A stretch of 64,000 nucleotides of DNA from Aquibacillus salsiterrae (GTDB lineage: Bacteria; Bacillota; Bacilli; Bacillales; Amphibacillaceae): positions 310,001 to 374,000 of the forward strand of contig NZ_JAMQKC010000003.1 of NCBI RefSeq assembly GCF_028416595.1. Reading direction: 5' to 3'. This document shows positions 17,405-28,881 of the stretch, in pieces. Under the pieces are notes generated by a model that saw only the letters and a list, made by a program, of their open reading frames with translations, had not been told where the DNA came from and did no database searches. Numbering within the stretch: position 1 is the first letter of the stretch; every line of letters begins with the position of its first letter. A program made the position numbers and the translations under genes.

Positions 17405-17428
17405 TTCGTAACTCCTCCAATACCATTT

Positions 17429-17460
17429 TAGAAAAGCGTAGGCGCCTTGGTCAGACTCAT
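17429..17460 (+). repeat. Dispersed intergenic repeat, left-end fragment e
   Basis: Only the left end remains: TAGAAAAGCGTAGGCGCCTT followed by GGTCAGAC. It lies between divergent yktC and yktB. Confidence 0.6.
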
Positions 17461-17553
17461 GATTACGAGTAAAATAATTTTAGTATTAAAAACAAGCTAT
17501 GATAAAATAGGCATGCATAAGCCTTTTCATAACAATTAGAAAGGAAGATTATC

Positions 17554-18171
17554 TTGGCCTTTAATGGTTTTACTCAAGAAGACTTTGACACATTTTTAAT
17601 AGAAGGGTTAGACGAACGGATGGAAGCTATTCGTTCCCGGATTCAGCCAAAGTTTAAAATGATTGGTGACGAATTAGTTCAACACCTGTCATCATCATTA
17701 GGCGATGAATTGTATTTACACATTGCCAGGCACGCTAGAAGGTCTGTCAACCCACCAAAGGATACGTGGCTTGCAATCGCCGAAAACAAACGGGGATACA
17801 AAAAGCACCCGCATTTTCAAGTTGGCTTATTCGATGACCACCTCTTCATCTGGTTTGCTTTAATTTATGAATTACCAAACAAGTCTGAAATTGCACAGAG
17901 ATTCATAAATGAGTTAGGAAGTCTTAAACAGCTTCCAAGTGATTTTGTATTCTCTTTAGATCATACAAAAAAAGGCTCCTTTCCTGTTACAAGCTTGGAA
18001 TTTAACCATTTAGAGCGATTTCGTGATGTAAAAAAAGCTGAGTTCTTAATAGGACGTCATGTAGCTGCTACAAACAAACTGATAACAAATGGTGAAGAAT
18101 TGTTAAAACATATCAAGGATACCTTTGATCACCTACTCCCATTTTACAAGCAGGCACTGAAATCAGATTAA
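17554..18171 (+). CDS. yktB: DUF1054 protein YktB (UPF0637)
   Basis: A 205-residue soluble protein of the UPF0637/DUF1054 family. Recognisable blocks are the N-terminal FTQEDFDTFLIEGLDERM, a HIARHARRSVNPPKDTW segment (about 72-88) and YKKHPHFQVGLFDDHLFIW (about 97-115). Function unknown. The start is the TTG at 17554 behind AAAGGAAGA. Small terminator follows. Confidence 0.88.
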   Translation: MAFNGFTQEDFDTFLIEGLDERMEAIRSRIQPKFKMIGDELVQHLSSSLGDELYLHIARHARRSVNPPKDTWLAIAENKRGYKKHPHFQVGLFDDHLFIWFALIYELPNKSEIAQRFINELGSLKQLPSDFVFSLDHTKKGSFPVTSLEFNHLERFRDVKKAEFLIGRHVAATNKLITNGEELLKHIKDTFDHLLPFYKQALKSD

Positions 18172-18177
18172 GCACTT

Positions 18178-18204
18178 GCGGAGAGCATTATGCGCTCTCC
18201 TTTC
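18178..18204 (+). terminator. Short terminator after yktB
   Basis: GGAGAGC pairs with GCTCTCC around a seven-base loop, then TTTCC. Weak T run. Confidence 0.55.
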
Positions 18205-18250
18205 CTACTGATTAGCTAACGATGATTTGAGGATACTTATGTATGCTTGA

Positions 18251-18517
18251 CTACATTTTAATTTTATTTGAATTAGACTCTCGTGCTTTTTTGACAGTAC
18301 GATAACAGGAATATCCAGATTCCTTCTCAAATTTCCCACAAATTTTTTTCTCTTCGCTCTTTGATGGTACGATTTGCTTAAAGCGAGTATAAGAAATCAG
18401 GATATCATCCGCCTTTACCCCGTCCTCATAGGCCTTTTCTATCATAGAAAAGAAATTAACTACGTCAATTATCTCCTGTTTGGACCAAGATTCATCAATT
18501 GGATAACTATAGTTCAT
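18251..18517 (-). CDS. yktA: UPF0223 protein YktA
   Basis: An 88-residue helical protein of the UPF0223 family. The opening [19 protein letters not shown] and the later [14 protein letters not shown] are close to B. subtilis YktA. The frame extends to 18532, but GGGAGGAAA is placed ideally for the ATG at 18517. Function unknown. It is divergent from speA. Confidence 0.88.
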   Translation of the reverse strand: MNYSYPIDESWSKQEIIDVVNFFSMIEKAYEDGVKADDILISYTRFKQIVPSKSEEKKICGKFEKESGYSCYRTVKKARESNSNKIKM

Positions 18518-18663
18518 CAATTTTCCTCCCATACATAGAGTGGCTTATTTCAACGAATATTAACCACCTAATCCATCATAATTATTTCCAAAAACCAACC
18601 CTATTAAATAGCTTATCATGAAAGTGGCATTTTTGGCTAAAACTAGCTATTAGCCGCAGTATT

Positions 18664-18672
18664 TGCTATAAT
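18664..18672 (+). promoter_or_regulatory. Extended -10 promoter element of speA
   Basis: TGC directly followed by TATAAT, 33 bases before the speA start. The -35 is poorly conserved, as often with extended -10 promoters. Confidence 0.5.
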
Positions 18673-18705
18673 TTTGTTTTCAAGAATTATTGAAGAGGTG
18701 TTACA

Positions 18706-20181
18706 ATGATGTATTCACAATATGACACGCCATTATTTACTGGATTACTCGATCACGCAAAAAAAAATCCAACCCAATTTCATATTCCTGGACATAAAAA
18801 AGGTACAGGAATGGATCCTACCTTCCGTCAGTTTATCGGTGAAAATGCCCTGTCTATCGATTTAATTAATATACAACCGCTAGATGATCTACATCACCCA
18901 CACGGAATGATCAAACAAGCACAAGATTTAGCTGCACAAGCGTTTCATGCTGACCACACGTTCTTTTCAGTCCAAGGAACGAGTGGAGCAATCATGACTA
19001 TGGTACTTAGTGTTTGTGGACCCGGTGACAAGATAATTGTTCCTAGAAATATTCACAAATCGGTAACTACCGCTATTATTTTTTCTGGTGCAACACCTAT
19101 ATTCATTCATCCGGAAATTGACAAAAAATTAGGTATATCACACGGAATTACGCCAGATGCTGTCCAAAATGCACTTCAAGCACATCCAGATGCAAAAGCT
19201 GTTCTCGTTATCAATCCTACTTACTTTGGTGTGGCAGCTGATTTAAAAAAAATAGTAGAAATTGCACATGACCATGGTGCTCCAGTTCTTGTCGATGAAG
19301 CTCATGGGGTACATATTCATTTCCATGATGAATTACCTATGTCAGCCATGCAAGCGGGTGCTGACATTGCAGCAACTAGTGTTCACAAGCTAGGTGGGTC
19401 AATGACCCAAAGCTCTATCTTAAATCTAAAAGAAGGTCTCGTCTCACACGAACGTGTTCAGAGTGTACTTTCCATGCTAACGACGACATCAACATCCTAT
19501 ATTTTGCTCGCATCACTTGATACAGCGAGAAAACAGTTAGCAATTCATGGGAAAGAGTTAATCGACAAAACAATTCAACTTGCAAAAGCAACTAGAGAAC
19601 AAATTAACCTTATTCCTAACTTATACTGTCCTGGTGAAGAAATACTTGGAAGTCAATCTACCTTTCATTACGATCCAACCAAATTAATTATTTCGGTAAA
19701 AGATCTGGGTATAACTGGCTACGACGTTGAAATGTGGTTACGGAAACACTATAACATTGAAGTAGAGTTGTCAGACCTATATAATATTTTATGTATTATT
19801 ACTCCAGGAGATTCGAAAAAACAGACGGATTTACTCATTGAAGCACTTCAAAAATTAGCTAGTGACAAGGAATATACTGCTGTTCAAAGAGAAATTCACG
19901 TACAAATCCCTGATATACCAGTATTGGCTCTATCTCCGCGCGATGCTTTTTATGCTGAAACAGAAACAGTTAAATTAGAAGATGCCGCCGGTCGAATTAG
20001 CGCAGAATCTATTATGGTATATCCTCCAGGGATCCCGATCTTTATACCAGGGGAAATTATTACTTTTGACAATATTGAATACATCAAGCAAAACCTTGAT
20101 GCAGGGTTGCCTGTCCAAGGATTAGAGGATGAGTCATTGAAAAACATCTACGTGATTAAGGAGCATCACCCATTTAGATAA
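18706..20181 (+). CDS. speA: Arginine decarboxylase (Orn/Lys/Arg decarboxylase family)
   Basis: A 491-residue PLP enzyme of the Orn/Lys/Arg decarboxylase family. Visible features: the HIPGHKKG opening (about 23-30), FFSVQGTSGA substrate loop, VDEAHGVHIHF holding the PLP-binding Asp and His, and the Schiff-base Lys in SVHKLGGSMTQ (about 225). The C-terminal domain has PPGIPIFIPGE. Length matches B. subtilis SpeA (arginine to agmatine, polyamine synthesis), and synteny with yktA and pdh supports this. Lysine decarboxylase activity cannot be excluded by sequence. Confidence 0.9.
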   Translation: MMYSQYDTPLFTGLLDHAKKNPTQFHIPGHKKGTGMDPTFRQFIGENALSIDLINIQPLDDLHHPHGMIKQAQDLAAQAFHADHTFFSVQGTSGAIMTMVLSVCGPGDKIIVPRNIHKSVTTAIIFSGATPIFIHPEIDKKLGISHGITPDAVQNALQAHPDAKAVLVINPTYFGVAADLKKIVEIAHDHGAPVLVDEAHGVHIHFHDELPMSAMQAGADIAATSVHKLGGSMTQSSILNLKEGLVSHERVQSVLSMLTTTSTSYILLASLDTARKQLAIHGKELIDKTIQLAKATREQINLIPNLYCPGEEILGSQSTFHYDPTKLIISVKDLGITGYDVEMWLRKHYNIEVELSDLYNILCIITPGDSKKQTDLLIEALQKLASDKEYTAVQREIHVQIPDIPVLALSPRDAFYAETETVKLEDAAGRISAESIMVYPPGIPIFIPGEIITFDNIEYIKQNLDAGLPVQGLEDESLKNIYVIKEHHPFR

Positions 20182-20202
20182 CCACTTAGCTATGTTTAAA
20201 AC

Positions 20203-20243
20203 CTAAAAAGGCGATTACGGGTCATACCGTAATTGCCTTTTTA
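20203..20243 (+). terminator. Intrinsic terminator of speA
   Basis: AAAAAGGC and ATTACGG pair with their complements around a six-base loop, ending in TTTTT. Confidence 0.88.
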
Positions 20244-20262
20244 GAAATAAGATAGTATTAAA

Positions 20263-20340
20263 AGATCAAGAGTTGTCTAGCTCCGGGCGCCTATCCTGCC
20301 TGAGGTCTTAAGCTTGAACAGCGCGACTTGCACTTTTCTT
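20263..20340 (-). repeat. Dispersed intergenic repeat, copy f (reverse orientation)
   Basis: On the minus strand it reads AAGAAAAGTGCAAGTCGCGC, then TTAAGACCTCAGGCAGG, then GCCCGGAGCTAGACAACTC. Its left end overlaps the stop codon of the deacetylase gene by two bases. Confidence 0.8.
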
Positions 20341-21229
20341 AAGGAGTTTTTATTAGAGCTGGGTCAACCATCGTATATCCCTTGTCTCTTAATCCCTTAA
20401 CAATTTTATCAAGCGCCTTTGCAGTCCACTCCCGGTCGTGCATCAATAAATTGGAGCCGTTGCCGAGAAGTTCTGTATTGATCATGATATCAGCTATTGC
20501 CTCTTCTGATTGATAATCCTTTTCCCAATCATATCCAAATGACCAGTTCATCAACAGCATATTTTCTTCTGCGGCAAGTTTAGTGGAGAACTCGGTGTTT
20601 TGTCCAAATGGTGCTCTAAAAAACTTTGGTCTTTCACCAGTTACCTCTTCTACTATATCATTTAGTTTGACAATTTCTTCCCTTTGTTGCTGTTCCGATA
20701 AATCCGGTAATGATTGGTGATTTATCGTGTGGTTTCCAATCGGAAAACCCATGTCATATATTTGTTTTAATACTTCTTTTTTTTCTTCAGTATTGAGAAA
20801 ATGTCCATTGACAAAAAAGATTGCTTTTGCGTTAAGCTCTTTCAACGTTGTTGCCATTTGTAATGCATATTTATCAGGTGCATCGTCAATAGTTAGTAAC
20901 ACAACTTGTTCAGGTGCATCATCAATTGGTTTAACACTCCAGTAGTCTGTTAACTGATACTTAGGCTCTATTATTTCAGCTTCCTCTGGCTCATCAACTT
21001 CATTTGGCTCGTCTTCGTTTTTATCTACAGTTGTCTCTTCTTTCTCTTCCGCCTTGTCAGCTGAATCGTCTCTTTTCTTTTCTACATTCTCTAATTTTTG
21101 TTCTTGGTCATTACTTAGTTGTTGTGAAGTAGTTTCTCCCTTCTCTTCCACACCCTTAGACACACTCTGTCCACAACCAACGAGTAGTACAAGGATAGCT
21201 ATTAATAAATAGTGCCATTTACTTTTCAA
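20339..21229 (-). CDS. Polysaccharide deacetylase lipoprotein
   Basis: A 296-residue exported NodB-type deacetylase. A lipobox (LLVGC, Cys19) is followed by a Glu/Lys/Asp-rich linker (about 25-88) that keeps the enzyme away from the membrane. The NodB domain spans 105-290: motif 1 TIDDAPD (Asp115 base, Asp116 metal), motif 2 HTINH (His167, His171 metal ligands), motif 3 RAPFG (Arg205) and a late LMHDREWT His. All metal and catalytic residues are present, so activity on peptidoglycan or another N-acetyl polymer at the outer surface is likely. The acidic linker may suit a halophilic or alkaline habitat. Confidence 0.88.
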   Translation of the reverse strand: MKSKWHYLLIAILVLLVGCGQSVSKGVEEKGETTSQQLSNDQEQKLENVEKKRDDSADKAEEKEETTVDKNEDEPNEVDEPEEAEIIEPKYQLTDYWSVKPIDDAPEQVVLLTIDDAPDKYALQMATTLKELNAKAIFFVNGHFLNTEEKKEVLKQIYDMGFPIGNHTINHQSLPDLSEQQQREEIVKLNDIVEEVTGERPKFFRAPFGQNTEFSTKLAAEENMLLMNWSFGYDWEKDYQSEEAIADIMINTELLGNGSNLLMHDREWTAKALDKIVKGLRDKGYTMVDPALIKTP

Positions 21230-21394
21230 TTTTATCCCACCCTCGTTTGTTTTATTTTATTATAAATGAAAAAGTCCTTTTCCGGAGCATAAATAATTAA
21301 CTTAGGACAACTTTTCCCTTAATTTATTTTATTAAGAGAAGTAAAGACAATATGCCTGGAATTATAAAAATGGGTAACTCGTAGGAGTTCATTT

Positions 21395-21461
21395 CCCAGA
21401 GGTGCAGACCTCAGGTGGGCTAGGTGCCCGGAGCAAAGACAGCTCTTGGATTTTTTTAAAC
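21395..21461 (+). repeat. Dispersed intergenic repeat, right-half copy g
   Basis: GACCTCAGGTGGGCTAGGTG, then CCCGGAGCAAAGACAGCTC and TTGGATTTTTTTAAACT. The left end is missing. It directly precedes the pdh terminator. Confidence 0.7.
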
Positions 21462-21462
21462 T

Positions 21463-21503
21463 AAAAAGACCAGTGCTCTATCATTTCAGAGCACTGGTCT
21501 TTT
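21463..21503. terminator. Terminator of the pdh operon
   Basis: A perfect stem of at least 16 bp (AAAAGACCAGTGCTCT with its complement) and an eight-base loop, with T runs on both strands. Confidence 0.92.
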
Positions 21504-21523
21504 ATTTAATCTATAATCTTTCT

Positions 21524-22933
21524 TTATTTAATAATATGAATCGGTGAACCAATTGCTACTTCAGCAGCTTCCATTACAATCTCACCAAGGGTTGGGTGTG
21601 CATGGATGGTAAGTGCCAAATCTTCAGCTGTCATTCCTGCTTCAATAGCTAAACCAAGTTCAGCAACCATATCACTTGCACCAGGTCCAGCAATTTGTGC
21701 ACCAATTAATAAGCCGTCTTCTTTTCGAGTAACAAGTTTTAAGAAACCATCACTATTATTTAATGATAGTGCACGACCATTTGCCGCAAATGGGAATTTT
21801 GCAGAAGAAACTTCAAATCCTTGCTCTTTTGCTTCTGCTTCAGTATATCCAACCGATGCTAATTCCGGTTCAGAGAAGACAACAGCTGGAATTGCAAGGT
21901 AATCTATTTCTGCATTTTCCCCTGCGATTGCTTCTGCAGCAACCTTTCCTTCATACGATGCCTTGTGTGCTAGTGGAGGTCCAGCAACAATATCTCCAAT
22001 TGCAAAAATATTTTCCAAGTTGGTACGACATTGCTTATCAATTTTGATTAGTCCTCTATCATCCAGTTCAATACCTACCTGCTCGAGTCCAATCTCTTTT
22101 GTATTAGGACGACGACCAACAGTAACGAGGACATAATTAGCATCAATCGTTTCTTCTTTACCTTTTACTTCATAAGTAACCTTAACACCATCTTTTGTTT
22201 CTTCTACACCTTTAGCCATAGCTTCTGTTACAACCTCGACACCTTTTTTCTTCAGGTTACGTTTGACAAGCGAAGTCATTTGCTTTTCAAATCCACTAAT
22301 AATATCACTTGCACCTTCTAAAATTGTAACTTTTGTTCCGAAGTTTGCATATGCAGTGCCTAATTCTGTTCCAACATATCCGCCACCAATAACAACCATT
22401 TTCTCAGGAATTTCTTTTAAATTCAACGCTCCTGTTGAATCTAATACACGCTCTGAGTATTTAAAAGTAGGTAGCTCGATTGGTGTTGAGCCTGTTGCGA
22501 TAATACAGTTTTTAAATGTGTAAGTTTGAGAGCTCTTATCATCCATAACTCTTACTGTATTCTTGTCAACGAAATAAACTTCTCCCTTAACGATGTCCAC
22601 TTTATTTCCTTTCAATAGGCCTTCAACACCAGAAGTAAGCTTATTTACAACACTTGCCTTCCACTCTTGCACCTTGCTAAAATCAACACTTACGTTCTCA
22701 GCTTTAATCCCCATGTCATCAGAACCATGAGCGTATTCATAACGGTGACCAGCTTGGATTAATGCCTTTGATGGAATACAACCGACATTCAAACAAACTC
22801 CTCCAAGTGCACCTTTATCAACAATTGTTACCTTTTGTCCAGTTTGTGCAGCACGAATTGCAGCAACATATCCCCCTGGACCAGCACCAACAACTAGAGT
22901 ATCTAATTCAATCGGAAAATCTCCTACTACCAT
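21524..22933 (-). CDS. pdhD: Dihydrolipoyl dehydrogenase (E3)
   Basis: The 469-residue flavoprotein E3 that reoxidises the lipoyl groups of pyruvate dehydrogenase with NAD+. The FAD site [13 protein letters not shown] (17-29), redox disulfide GGVCLNVGC (Cys47, Cys52), NAD site [12 protein letters not shown] and C-terminal catalytic HAHPTLGE are all present. It is the last gene of pdhABCD, four bases after pdhC. ATG-type start in [12 protein letters not shown]. It may also serve other 2-oxoacid dehydrogenases. Confidence 0.96.
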   Translation of the reverse strand: MVVGDFPIELDTLVVGAGPGGYVAAIRAAQTGQKVTIVDKGALGGVCLNVGCIPSKALIQAGHRYEYAHGSDDMGIKAENVSVDFSKVQEWKASVVNKLTSGVEGLLKGNKVDIVKGEVYFVDKNTVRVMDDKSSQTYTFKNCIIATGSTPIELPTFKYSERVLDSTGALNLKEIPEKMVVIGGGYVGTELGTAYANFGTKVTILEGASDIISGFEKQMTSLVKRNLKKKGVEVVTEAMAKGVEETKDGVKVTYEVKGKEETIDANYVLVTVGRRPNTKEIGLEQVGIELDDRGLIKIDKQCRTNLENIFAIGDIVAGPPLAHKASYEGKVAAEAIAGENAEIDYLAIPAVVFSEPELASVGYTEAEAKEQGFEVSSAKFPFAANGRALSLNNSDGFLKLVTRKEDGLLIGAQIAGPGASDMVAELGLAIEAGMTAEDLALTIHAHPTLGEIVMEAAEVAIGSPIHIIK

Positions 22934-22937
22934 AACC

Positions 22938-24218
22938 TTACGCCTCCATCATGATTAATTGTGGATCGTTCAACAATCTCTTAATTTGATTTAAAGCTAA
23001 TTGTGCTGTAGCACCATCAACGATACGGTGGTCGAAGCTTAATGACAATGATAATACTGGAGCTACGACAATTTCACCGTCGCGAACGACAGGTTTCTCA
23101 CCAATGCGTCCAATTCCTAAGATTGCTGCCTCTGGGTAGTTAATTACTGGTGTAAACCACTGGCCACCTGCAGATCCGATATTCGAAATTGTACATGAAG
23201 CACCTTTCATTTCATCAGGGGCAAGTTTTCCTTCTCTAGCTTTAACAGCTAACTCATTAATTTCTTTTGATATAGCAAAGATTGACTTGGCATCAGCGTT
23301 TTTGACCACTGGGACTAAAAGACCCTTTTCTGTGTCAGCAGCAATACCAATGTTGTAATAGTGTTTTTGAACTATTTCATCTGTTGCATCATCTATGGAA
23401 GCATTTAAAATTGGGTATTTTCTCAAGGCTGAAACTAATGCCTTAACAACGTATGGTAAATAAGTTAATTTAACATCTTGTTCTGCTGCAACAGCTTTAA
23501 ATTTCTTACGATGTGCAACAAGTTCAGTTACGTCAATATCGTCATGCAATGTTACGTGTGGAGCCTTTGTCTTAGAGTTTACCATTGCCTTGGCAATAGC
23601 TTTACGGATTCCACTCATTTTTTCACGTGTTTCTGGATATTGACCTGTTGGAACTGCTTGTGTTGAAGCCGTTGCTTTAGGAGCAGCTTCTTCTGTTTGA
23701 GCAGTTTCTTCTGTTTTGGCAGAAGCAGGTTGACCACCATTTAAGTATTGATCAATATCTTGTTTAAGAATCCGACCATTTTTTCCGGTTCCCTGTACGT
23801 TTTGGATATTAACATTGTTATCCCTCGCGTATTTTCTTACAGATGGCATAGCAATTACAATTTTGTTAGGTTCTGCAGGACTTTCATCTGTTGTCACAGG
23901 AGCAGTATTTTCCTCTGTTTCAGATTTTTCTTCCTTCGCTTCCTCTGCTTTAGGTTCACTTGCCCCTTGGTCTTCGTAACCTTCTGCATCGATCGAAATA
24001 ATTGTTTGACCTACTGTAGCAACAGAGCCTTCATCAAAATGAATTTCTTTTACAGTTCCTTCTACTGGAGAAGGGATTTCAACAACAGCTTTGTCATTTT
24101 GCACTTCACAAAGGACGTCATCTTCTTTGATCTCGTCACCTGGCTTTACAAACCATTTAACGATTTCACCTTCATGAATGCCCTCACCAATGTCTGGTAG
24201 TTTAAATTCAAATGCCAT
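22938..24218 (-). CDS. pdhC: Dihydrolipoamide acetyltransferase (E2)
   Basis: The 426-residue E2 core of pyruvate dehydrogenase. One lipoyl domain (1-80) with the modified Lys43 in QNDKAVVEI, an acidic Ala/Glu/Thr-rich linker, a peripheral subunit-binding domain (about 125-160), a second flexible linker, and the catalytic domain (205-426) with active-site His in [10 protein letters not shown] near 395-404. It moves acetyl groups to CoA. The single lipoyl domain is usual for Bacillus. Confidence 0.96.
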   Translation of the reverse strand: MAFEFKLPDIGEGIHEGEIVKWFVKPGDEIKEDDVLCEVQNDKAVVEIPSPVEGTVKEIHFDEGSVATVGQTIISIDAEGYEDQGASEPKAEEAKEEKSETEENTAPVTTDESPAEPNKIVIAMPSVRKYARDNNVNIQNVQGTGKNGRILKQDIDQYLNGGQPASAKTEETAQTEEAAPKATASTQAVPTGQYPETREKMSGIRKAIAKAMVNSKTKAPHVTLHDDIDVTELVAHRKKFKAVAAEQDVKLTYLPYVVKALVSALRKYPILNASIDDATDEIVQKHYYNIGIAADTEKGLLVPVVKNADAKSIFAISKEINELAVKAREGKLAPDEMKGASCTISNIGSAGGQWFTPVINYPEAAILGIGRIGEKPVVRDGEIVVAPVLSLSLSFDHRIVDGATAQLALNQIKRLLNDPQLIMMEA

Positions 24219-24245
24219 TTCTGTTACCTCCCGTCTTATGTTCTG

Positions 24246-25223
24246 TTAAAAATTGATTACTTTATTTACTTTCTCAATGATGTCGTTGTAGTTTGGTAAC
24301 CAAACTTCCTCTGCTTGTGTAAATGCATAAACGGTATCAGGCGCTGCAACAGTTAATATAGGTGCCTCTAAATGTAGAATTGCACGTTCTTGGATTTGGG
24401 ATACAATATAAGATGCCATCCCCGCTTGACGTTGTGCTTCTTGGACGACGACAACACGGTTTGTTTTTTCCACTGATTTTAAAATTGTTTCTAAATCAAT
24501 CGGCATTACTGTTCGCAAGTCAATGACTTCAGCTTGGATACCATCTTTCTCTAATTCCTCTGCTGCTTTTAAGCATGAGTGAACCATTGCACCATATGCG
24601 ACAAGCGTTACATCACTTCCTTCACGCTTCACATCTGCCTTACCTAATTCAATCGTATACTCTTCTTCTGGTACTTCCCCTCGGAAAGAACGATATAGCT
24701 TCATATGCTCTAAGAAAACAACAGGGTCGTTATCGCGAATAGACGAAATCAAAAGCCCTTTTGCATCATAAGGGGTAGAAGGAATAACAACTTTTAACCC
24801 GGGTTGTTGAGCAACTAAGCCTTCCAAAGAGTCCGCATGTAATTCTGGTGTATGTACCCCACCACCAAACGGAGAACGGAAAGTTACTGGCGCATGTTGC
24901 GTTCCACCAGAACGATATCTAATTCGAGCAATTTGACCATTGATAGCATCCATTACTTCATATACGAAGCCAAAAAATTGGATCTCTGGTACAGGGCGAA
25001 ACCCTTGCATGGATAAACCAAACGCAAGACCACCAATACCGGACTCAGCTAAAGGTGTATCAAATACTCTGTCTTCACCGAATTCTGCTTGTAAGCCTTC
25101 CGTAGCACGGAAAACTCCACCATTTTGACCAACATCTTCCCCAAAAACCAAGACGTTTTCATCATTTTTCAATTCTGTGCGCAAAGCATCAGTAATTGCT
25201 TGAATCATTGTCATTTGAGCCAT
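24246..25223 (-). CDS. pdhB: Pyruvate dehydrogenase E1 beta
   Basis: The 325-residue beta subunit of the E1 component. It supplies the Glu and His side of the TPP active site; [20 protein letters not shown] (25-44) and [13 protein letters not shown] are characteristic, as is [13 protein letters not shown] in the C-terminal transketolase domain. Three bases separate it from pdhA. Works with pdhA to decarboxylate pyruvate and acetylate the lipoyl arm. Confidence 0.96.
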   Translation of the reverse strand: MAQMTMIQAITDALRTELKNDENVLVFGEDVGQNGGVFRATEGLQAEFGEDRVFDTPLAESGIGGLAFGLSMQGFRPVPEIQFFGFVYEVMDAINGQIARIRYRSGGTQHAPVTFRSPFGGGVHTPELHADSLEGLVAQQPGLKVVIPSTPYDAKGLLISSIRDNDPVVFLEHMKLYRSFRGEVPEEEYTIELGKADVKREGSDVTLVAYGAMVHSCLKAAEELEKDGIQAEVIDLRTVMPIDLETILKSVEKTNRVVVVQEAQRQAGMASYIVSQIQERAILHLEAPILTVAAPDTVYAFTQAEEVWLPNYNDIIEKVNKVINF

Positions 25224-25226
25224 GAT

Positions 25227-26342
<1,116 letters not shown>

Positions 26343-26860
26343 TTAATTCACGGTTTATGAAACACCGAAAGTGCTCTATTTAAACCATGTAGTATAAGAT
26401 TGCTAACTTGCATCTTACCAAATCATCCTGGAAATGAAACTACTTGTAGAAATAATGAAAAAAGATGAAAATATTCCTAAACTCAAAGTAGATACCTCTT
26501 CATTTCATTTACAAAGCGATGCACCAATCAATATACTTACGATACCCCTAACAATTATTTTTTAATCTCCCATCATTCAATAGATAAATTAAAAACTGTT
26601 ACATATTGATAAATAAAAATGACTGGTACAATTTTTATTCATTTATTAGTTTAGCTCATTCATTTCGACTGGTCAAACACTTTGATAGCATTTTTAAAAC
26701 ATTTTGTTGTGAAATATTGAAAAAATTCACAAGTTTTTCCCTCTTCCAATTGCATCTGTTTCATAACAAAGTAAACACTGTACTAATCCCTGTTTTCTAC
26801 ATACATTTTGCTTGATATGACCGTTATACTTAGGATAACAGATTGCACTGAACTACTAAT

Positions 26861-26946
26861 AAACCTCAAGAGGGCTAGGGAATGAAGTGACGCGGCTGTC
26901 GCTGGATGTTATCCACGCTTGAATCTTTTACACTTTCTGATCTTCA
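26861..26946 (+). repeat. Dispersed intergenic repeat, degenerate copy h
   Basis: AACCTCAAGAGGGCTAGGG, then GAAGTGACGCGGCTGTCGC, GGATGTTATCCACGC and CACTTTCTGATCTTC. A right-half copy with a small insertion between the GACAGCTC-like and tail modules. Confidence 0.5.
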
Positions 26947-26992
26947 TAAAAAATAATCACTTAGTTAGATTATCTCTAACCAAGCGATTATA
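26947..26992 (-). terminator. Intrinsic terminator of ykyA
   Basis: AATCGCTTGGTTAGA pairs with TCTAACTAAGTGATT (G-U pairs included) around a short loop, followed by TTTTTT on the minus transcript. Confidence 0.82.
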
Positions 26993-27054
26993 TGAAGAAA
27001 CACTATTCCATTTATTAAATGTACAACAACAATTAATCATTTTTTAATTTTTCG

Positions 27055-27711
27055 TTACTCACTATAATTGACATTAATCTCAGCTAGATCATAAAACTCT
27101 TTTTTTAGCTGATTATATGTTTCTGTTTTTTCATTAAATTGGTTATTTGCTGCAATCACCTTATCATATGTCTTGTTGACTTTGTCAATTTGAGCACGAA
27201 GCGATTCTTCTTGTAAGTCTTCTTGCTCTAACATTTGATAAAGTTCCTTATCCATATCTAAAGATTTTAAATATGTGTCGTTTAAGGACTCATACGCTTG
27301 GTATCTTTCATCCATTACTTGAGTAAGCTCTTTAGCTTTTGCCTTCAATTCATCTTCTTTTATCTCTTCTACCATCGGTTTTACAAGATCAAATTCTTCT
27401 TTCGCATCACTAATACTTTGCTTTTCTTTTTCTAGTATTTCTTTACGCTCTTCAATATTGGTTAATGCTTGTTCGGTTAAGTCCTTGACTTTGTCCATTT
27501 CTTCCATTCCGAGAGTTATAATCTCGTCATACAACTTTTTCTCTTCTTCCTCCAATTGTGCAAGAGGGGCTTGTTGGTTTGCAAACGTTTCTTCCAAAGT
27601 AACTGCCTCTTCCATATGCTCGTACATTTTTTCGGCAGTAGATGTTCCATTACAAGCTACTAACAGCAACAACGTTAAAGCTAATAAGATGAATTTTGTT
27701 CTACCTTGCAC
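27055..27711 (-). CDS. ykyA: YkyA family putative cell-wall-binding lipoprotein
   Basis: A 218-residue lipoprotein (lipobox LVAC, Cys20) whose mature part is almost all coiled coil, rich in Glu, Lys and Gln. It fits the YkyA family, annotated as putative cell-wall binding; no enzymatic motif is present. GTG start behind GGAGGAAATA. In B. subtilis ykyA also lies between pdhA and the deformylase gene. Function inferred from family only. Confidence 0.85.
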   Translation of the reverse strand: MQGRTKFILLALTLLLLVACNGTSTAEKMYEHMEEAVTLEETFANQQAPLAQLEEEEKKLYDEIITLGMEEMDKVKDLTEQALTNIEERKEILEKEKQSISDAKEEFDLVKPMVEEIKEDELKAKAKELTQVMDERYQAYESLNDTYLKSLDMDKELYQMLEQEDLQEESLRAQIDKVNKTYDKVIAANNQFNEKTETYNQLKKEFYDLAEINVNYSE

Positions 27712-27915
27712 TACTATTTCCTCCTCGATGATTGCATGTCGATATTGTTGACTTGCATTTTGGATAAGTATAACATATCATATATTTTTACTATGTATTG
27801 TATGATATAAATTAGTCAAACATGCTACTGAAACGACGATATTGTATCCATTTTAACCACTCATGTGATACACTATTAATCAGCAAAAAGGCTAGTGGCA
27901 GAAGGAGCTGATAAC

Positions 27916-28470
27916 ATGATTACAATGGACGATATTGTCCGAGAAGAAAACCCCATTCTTTATCAAGTTGCAAAAGAAGTAACACTTCCGGCAAGTCAAG
28001 AAGACATAGATACTTTGCAAGACATGCTAATGTATTTAAAAAATAGCCAAGATGAAGAAATTGCAACAAAATATGGACTAAGACCGGGTGTAGGATTAGC
28101 TGCACCTCAAATTGGATTGTCAAAAAGAATGATTGCTGTCCATTTTGATGATTTTGACGAAAAAAGTTATAGTTACGGTTTATTCAATCCAAAAATTATA
28201 AGTCATTCTGTAGAAAAGGCTTACCTTTCCACTGGGGAAGGCTGTTTATCTGTTGATCGTGAAGTGCCCGGCTATGTCCCAAGGTATGCACGTATAACTG
28301 TTAAAGCAACAGATATCGATGAAAACGAAATAAAACTACGGCTTAGAGGATTTGCAGCAATTGTATTCCAACATGAAATTGATCACTTAAATGGTGTTAT
28401 GTTTTTTGACCATATCGATAAAGACGACCCCTTTAAGATTCCAGAGGACGCAAAACCTGTTGACAGATAA
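27916..28470 (+). CDS. def: Peptide deformylase (YkrB type)
   Basis: A 184-residue metal peptide deformylase removing the formyl group from nascent N-terminal Met. All three motifs are present: GVGLAAPQ (58-65), EGCLSV (metal ligand Cys110) and QHEIDH (His153, catalytic Glu154, His157). It is the long type-2 form with the insertion near residues 40-55, like B. subtilis YkrB. The frame extends to 27895, but AGAAGGAG places the start at the ATG 27916, giving the same length as YkrB. Confidence 0.95.
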   Translation: MITMDDIVREENPILYQVAKEVTLPASQEDIDTLQDMLMYLKNSQDEEIATKYGLRPGVGLAAPQIGLSKRMIAVHFDDFDEKSYSYGLFNPKIISHSVEKAYLSTGEGCLSVDREVPGYVPRYARITVKATDIDENEIKLRLRGFAAIVFQHEIDHLNGVMFFDHIDKDDPFKIPEDAKPVDR

Positions 28471-28524
28471 AAGAGTGTGACAAAACTCTTCGATGACATC
28501 TTCTTCCATATCAAACTACTATAT

Positions 28525-28560
28525 AAAAAAAGCTTAGTCATAACCAACTAAGCTTTTTTT
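28525..28560 (+). terminator. Intrinsic terminator of the deformylase gene
   Basis: AAAAAAGCTTAGT with complement around a seven-base loop, ending in seven T. Confidence 0.9.
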
Positions 28561-28797
28561 GTTGGCCGCTTTCCAAAGGAATGTTCCTACCTGCGCAGTT
28601 GTCATCTAATGTGCGATAAAAGCAACAAACGTTACGAAAACAGCAATGTGTTTAACTCTATAAAGCTGGGGTTACTAGTGCATATTTTTAGCAGTTTTTG
28701 TGAAAAATAGACCTACCAACATCGGCTTTTTCAGTTTTCCTTAGTAATTTTTAACAAATATTTTTACGTTTCTATTTCAAAAATAGCTAATTCATAC

Positions 28798-28803
28798 TAT
28801 ACT
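28798..28803 (+). promoter_or_regulatory. Candidate -10 box for the rpoY-rnjA unit
   Basis: A consensus-like TATACT with an upstream TTTCAA at 17 bases (weak -35). It lies in the 411-base gap after the deformylase, 78 bases before a 31-codon ORF and 258 before rpoY. The stretch 28562-28790 holds nothing else I can name. Confidence 0.45.
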
Positions 28804-28881
28804 AAAGTTAAGAGGGATTGGATCGGTATACGTTTTTGCTTTTCTTTTTTTATAGTATAAAGAAAGGAGCTGTAAGAAATA

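Noticed and set aside
26606-26815. 69-codon ORF upstream of pdhA
   Set aside because: AT-rich, Phe/His/Lys-heavy composition typical of chance ORFs, no ribosome site.
28471-28881. Possible riboswitch upstream of rpoY-rnjA
   Set aside because: No known aptamer consensus was recognised; only a -10 box and a small ORF can be supported.
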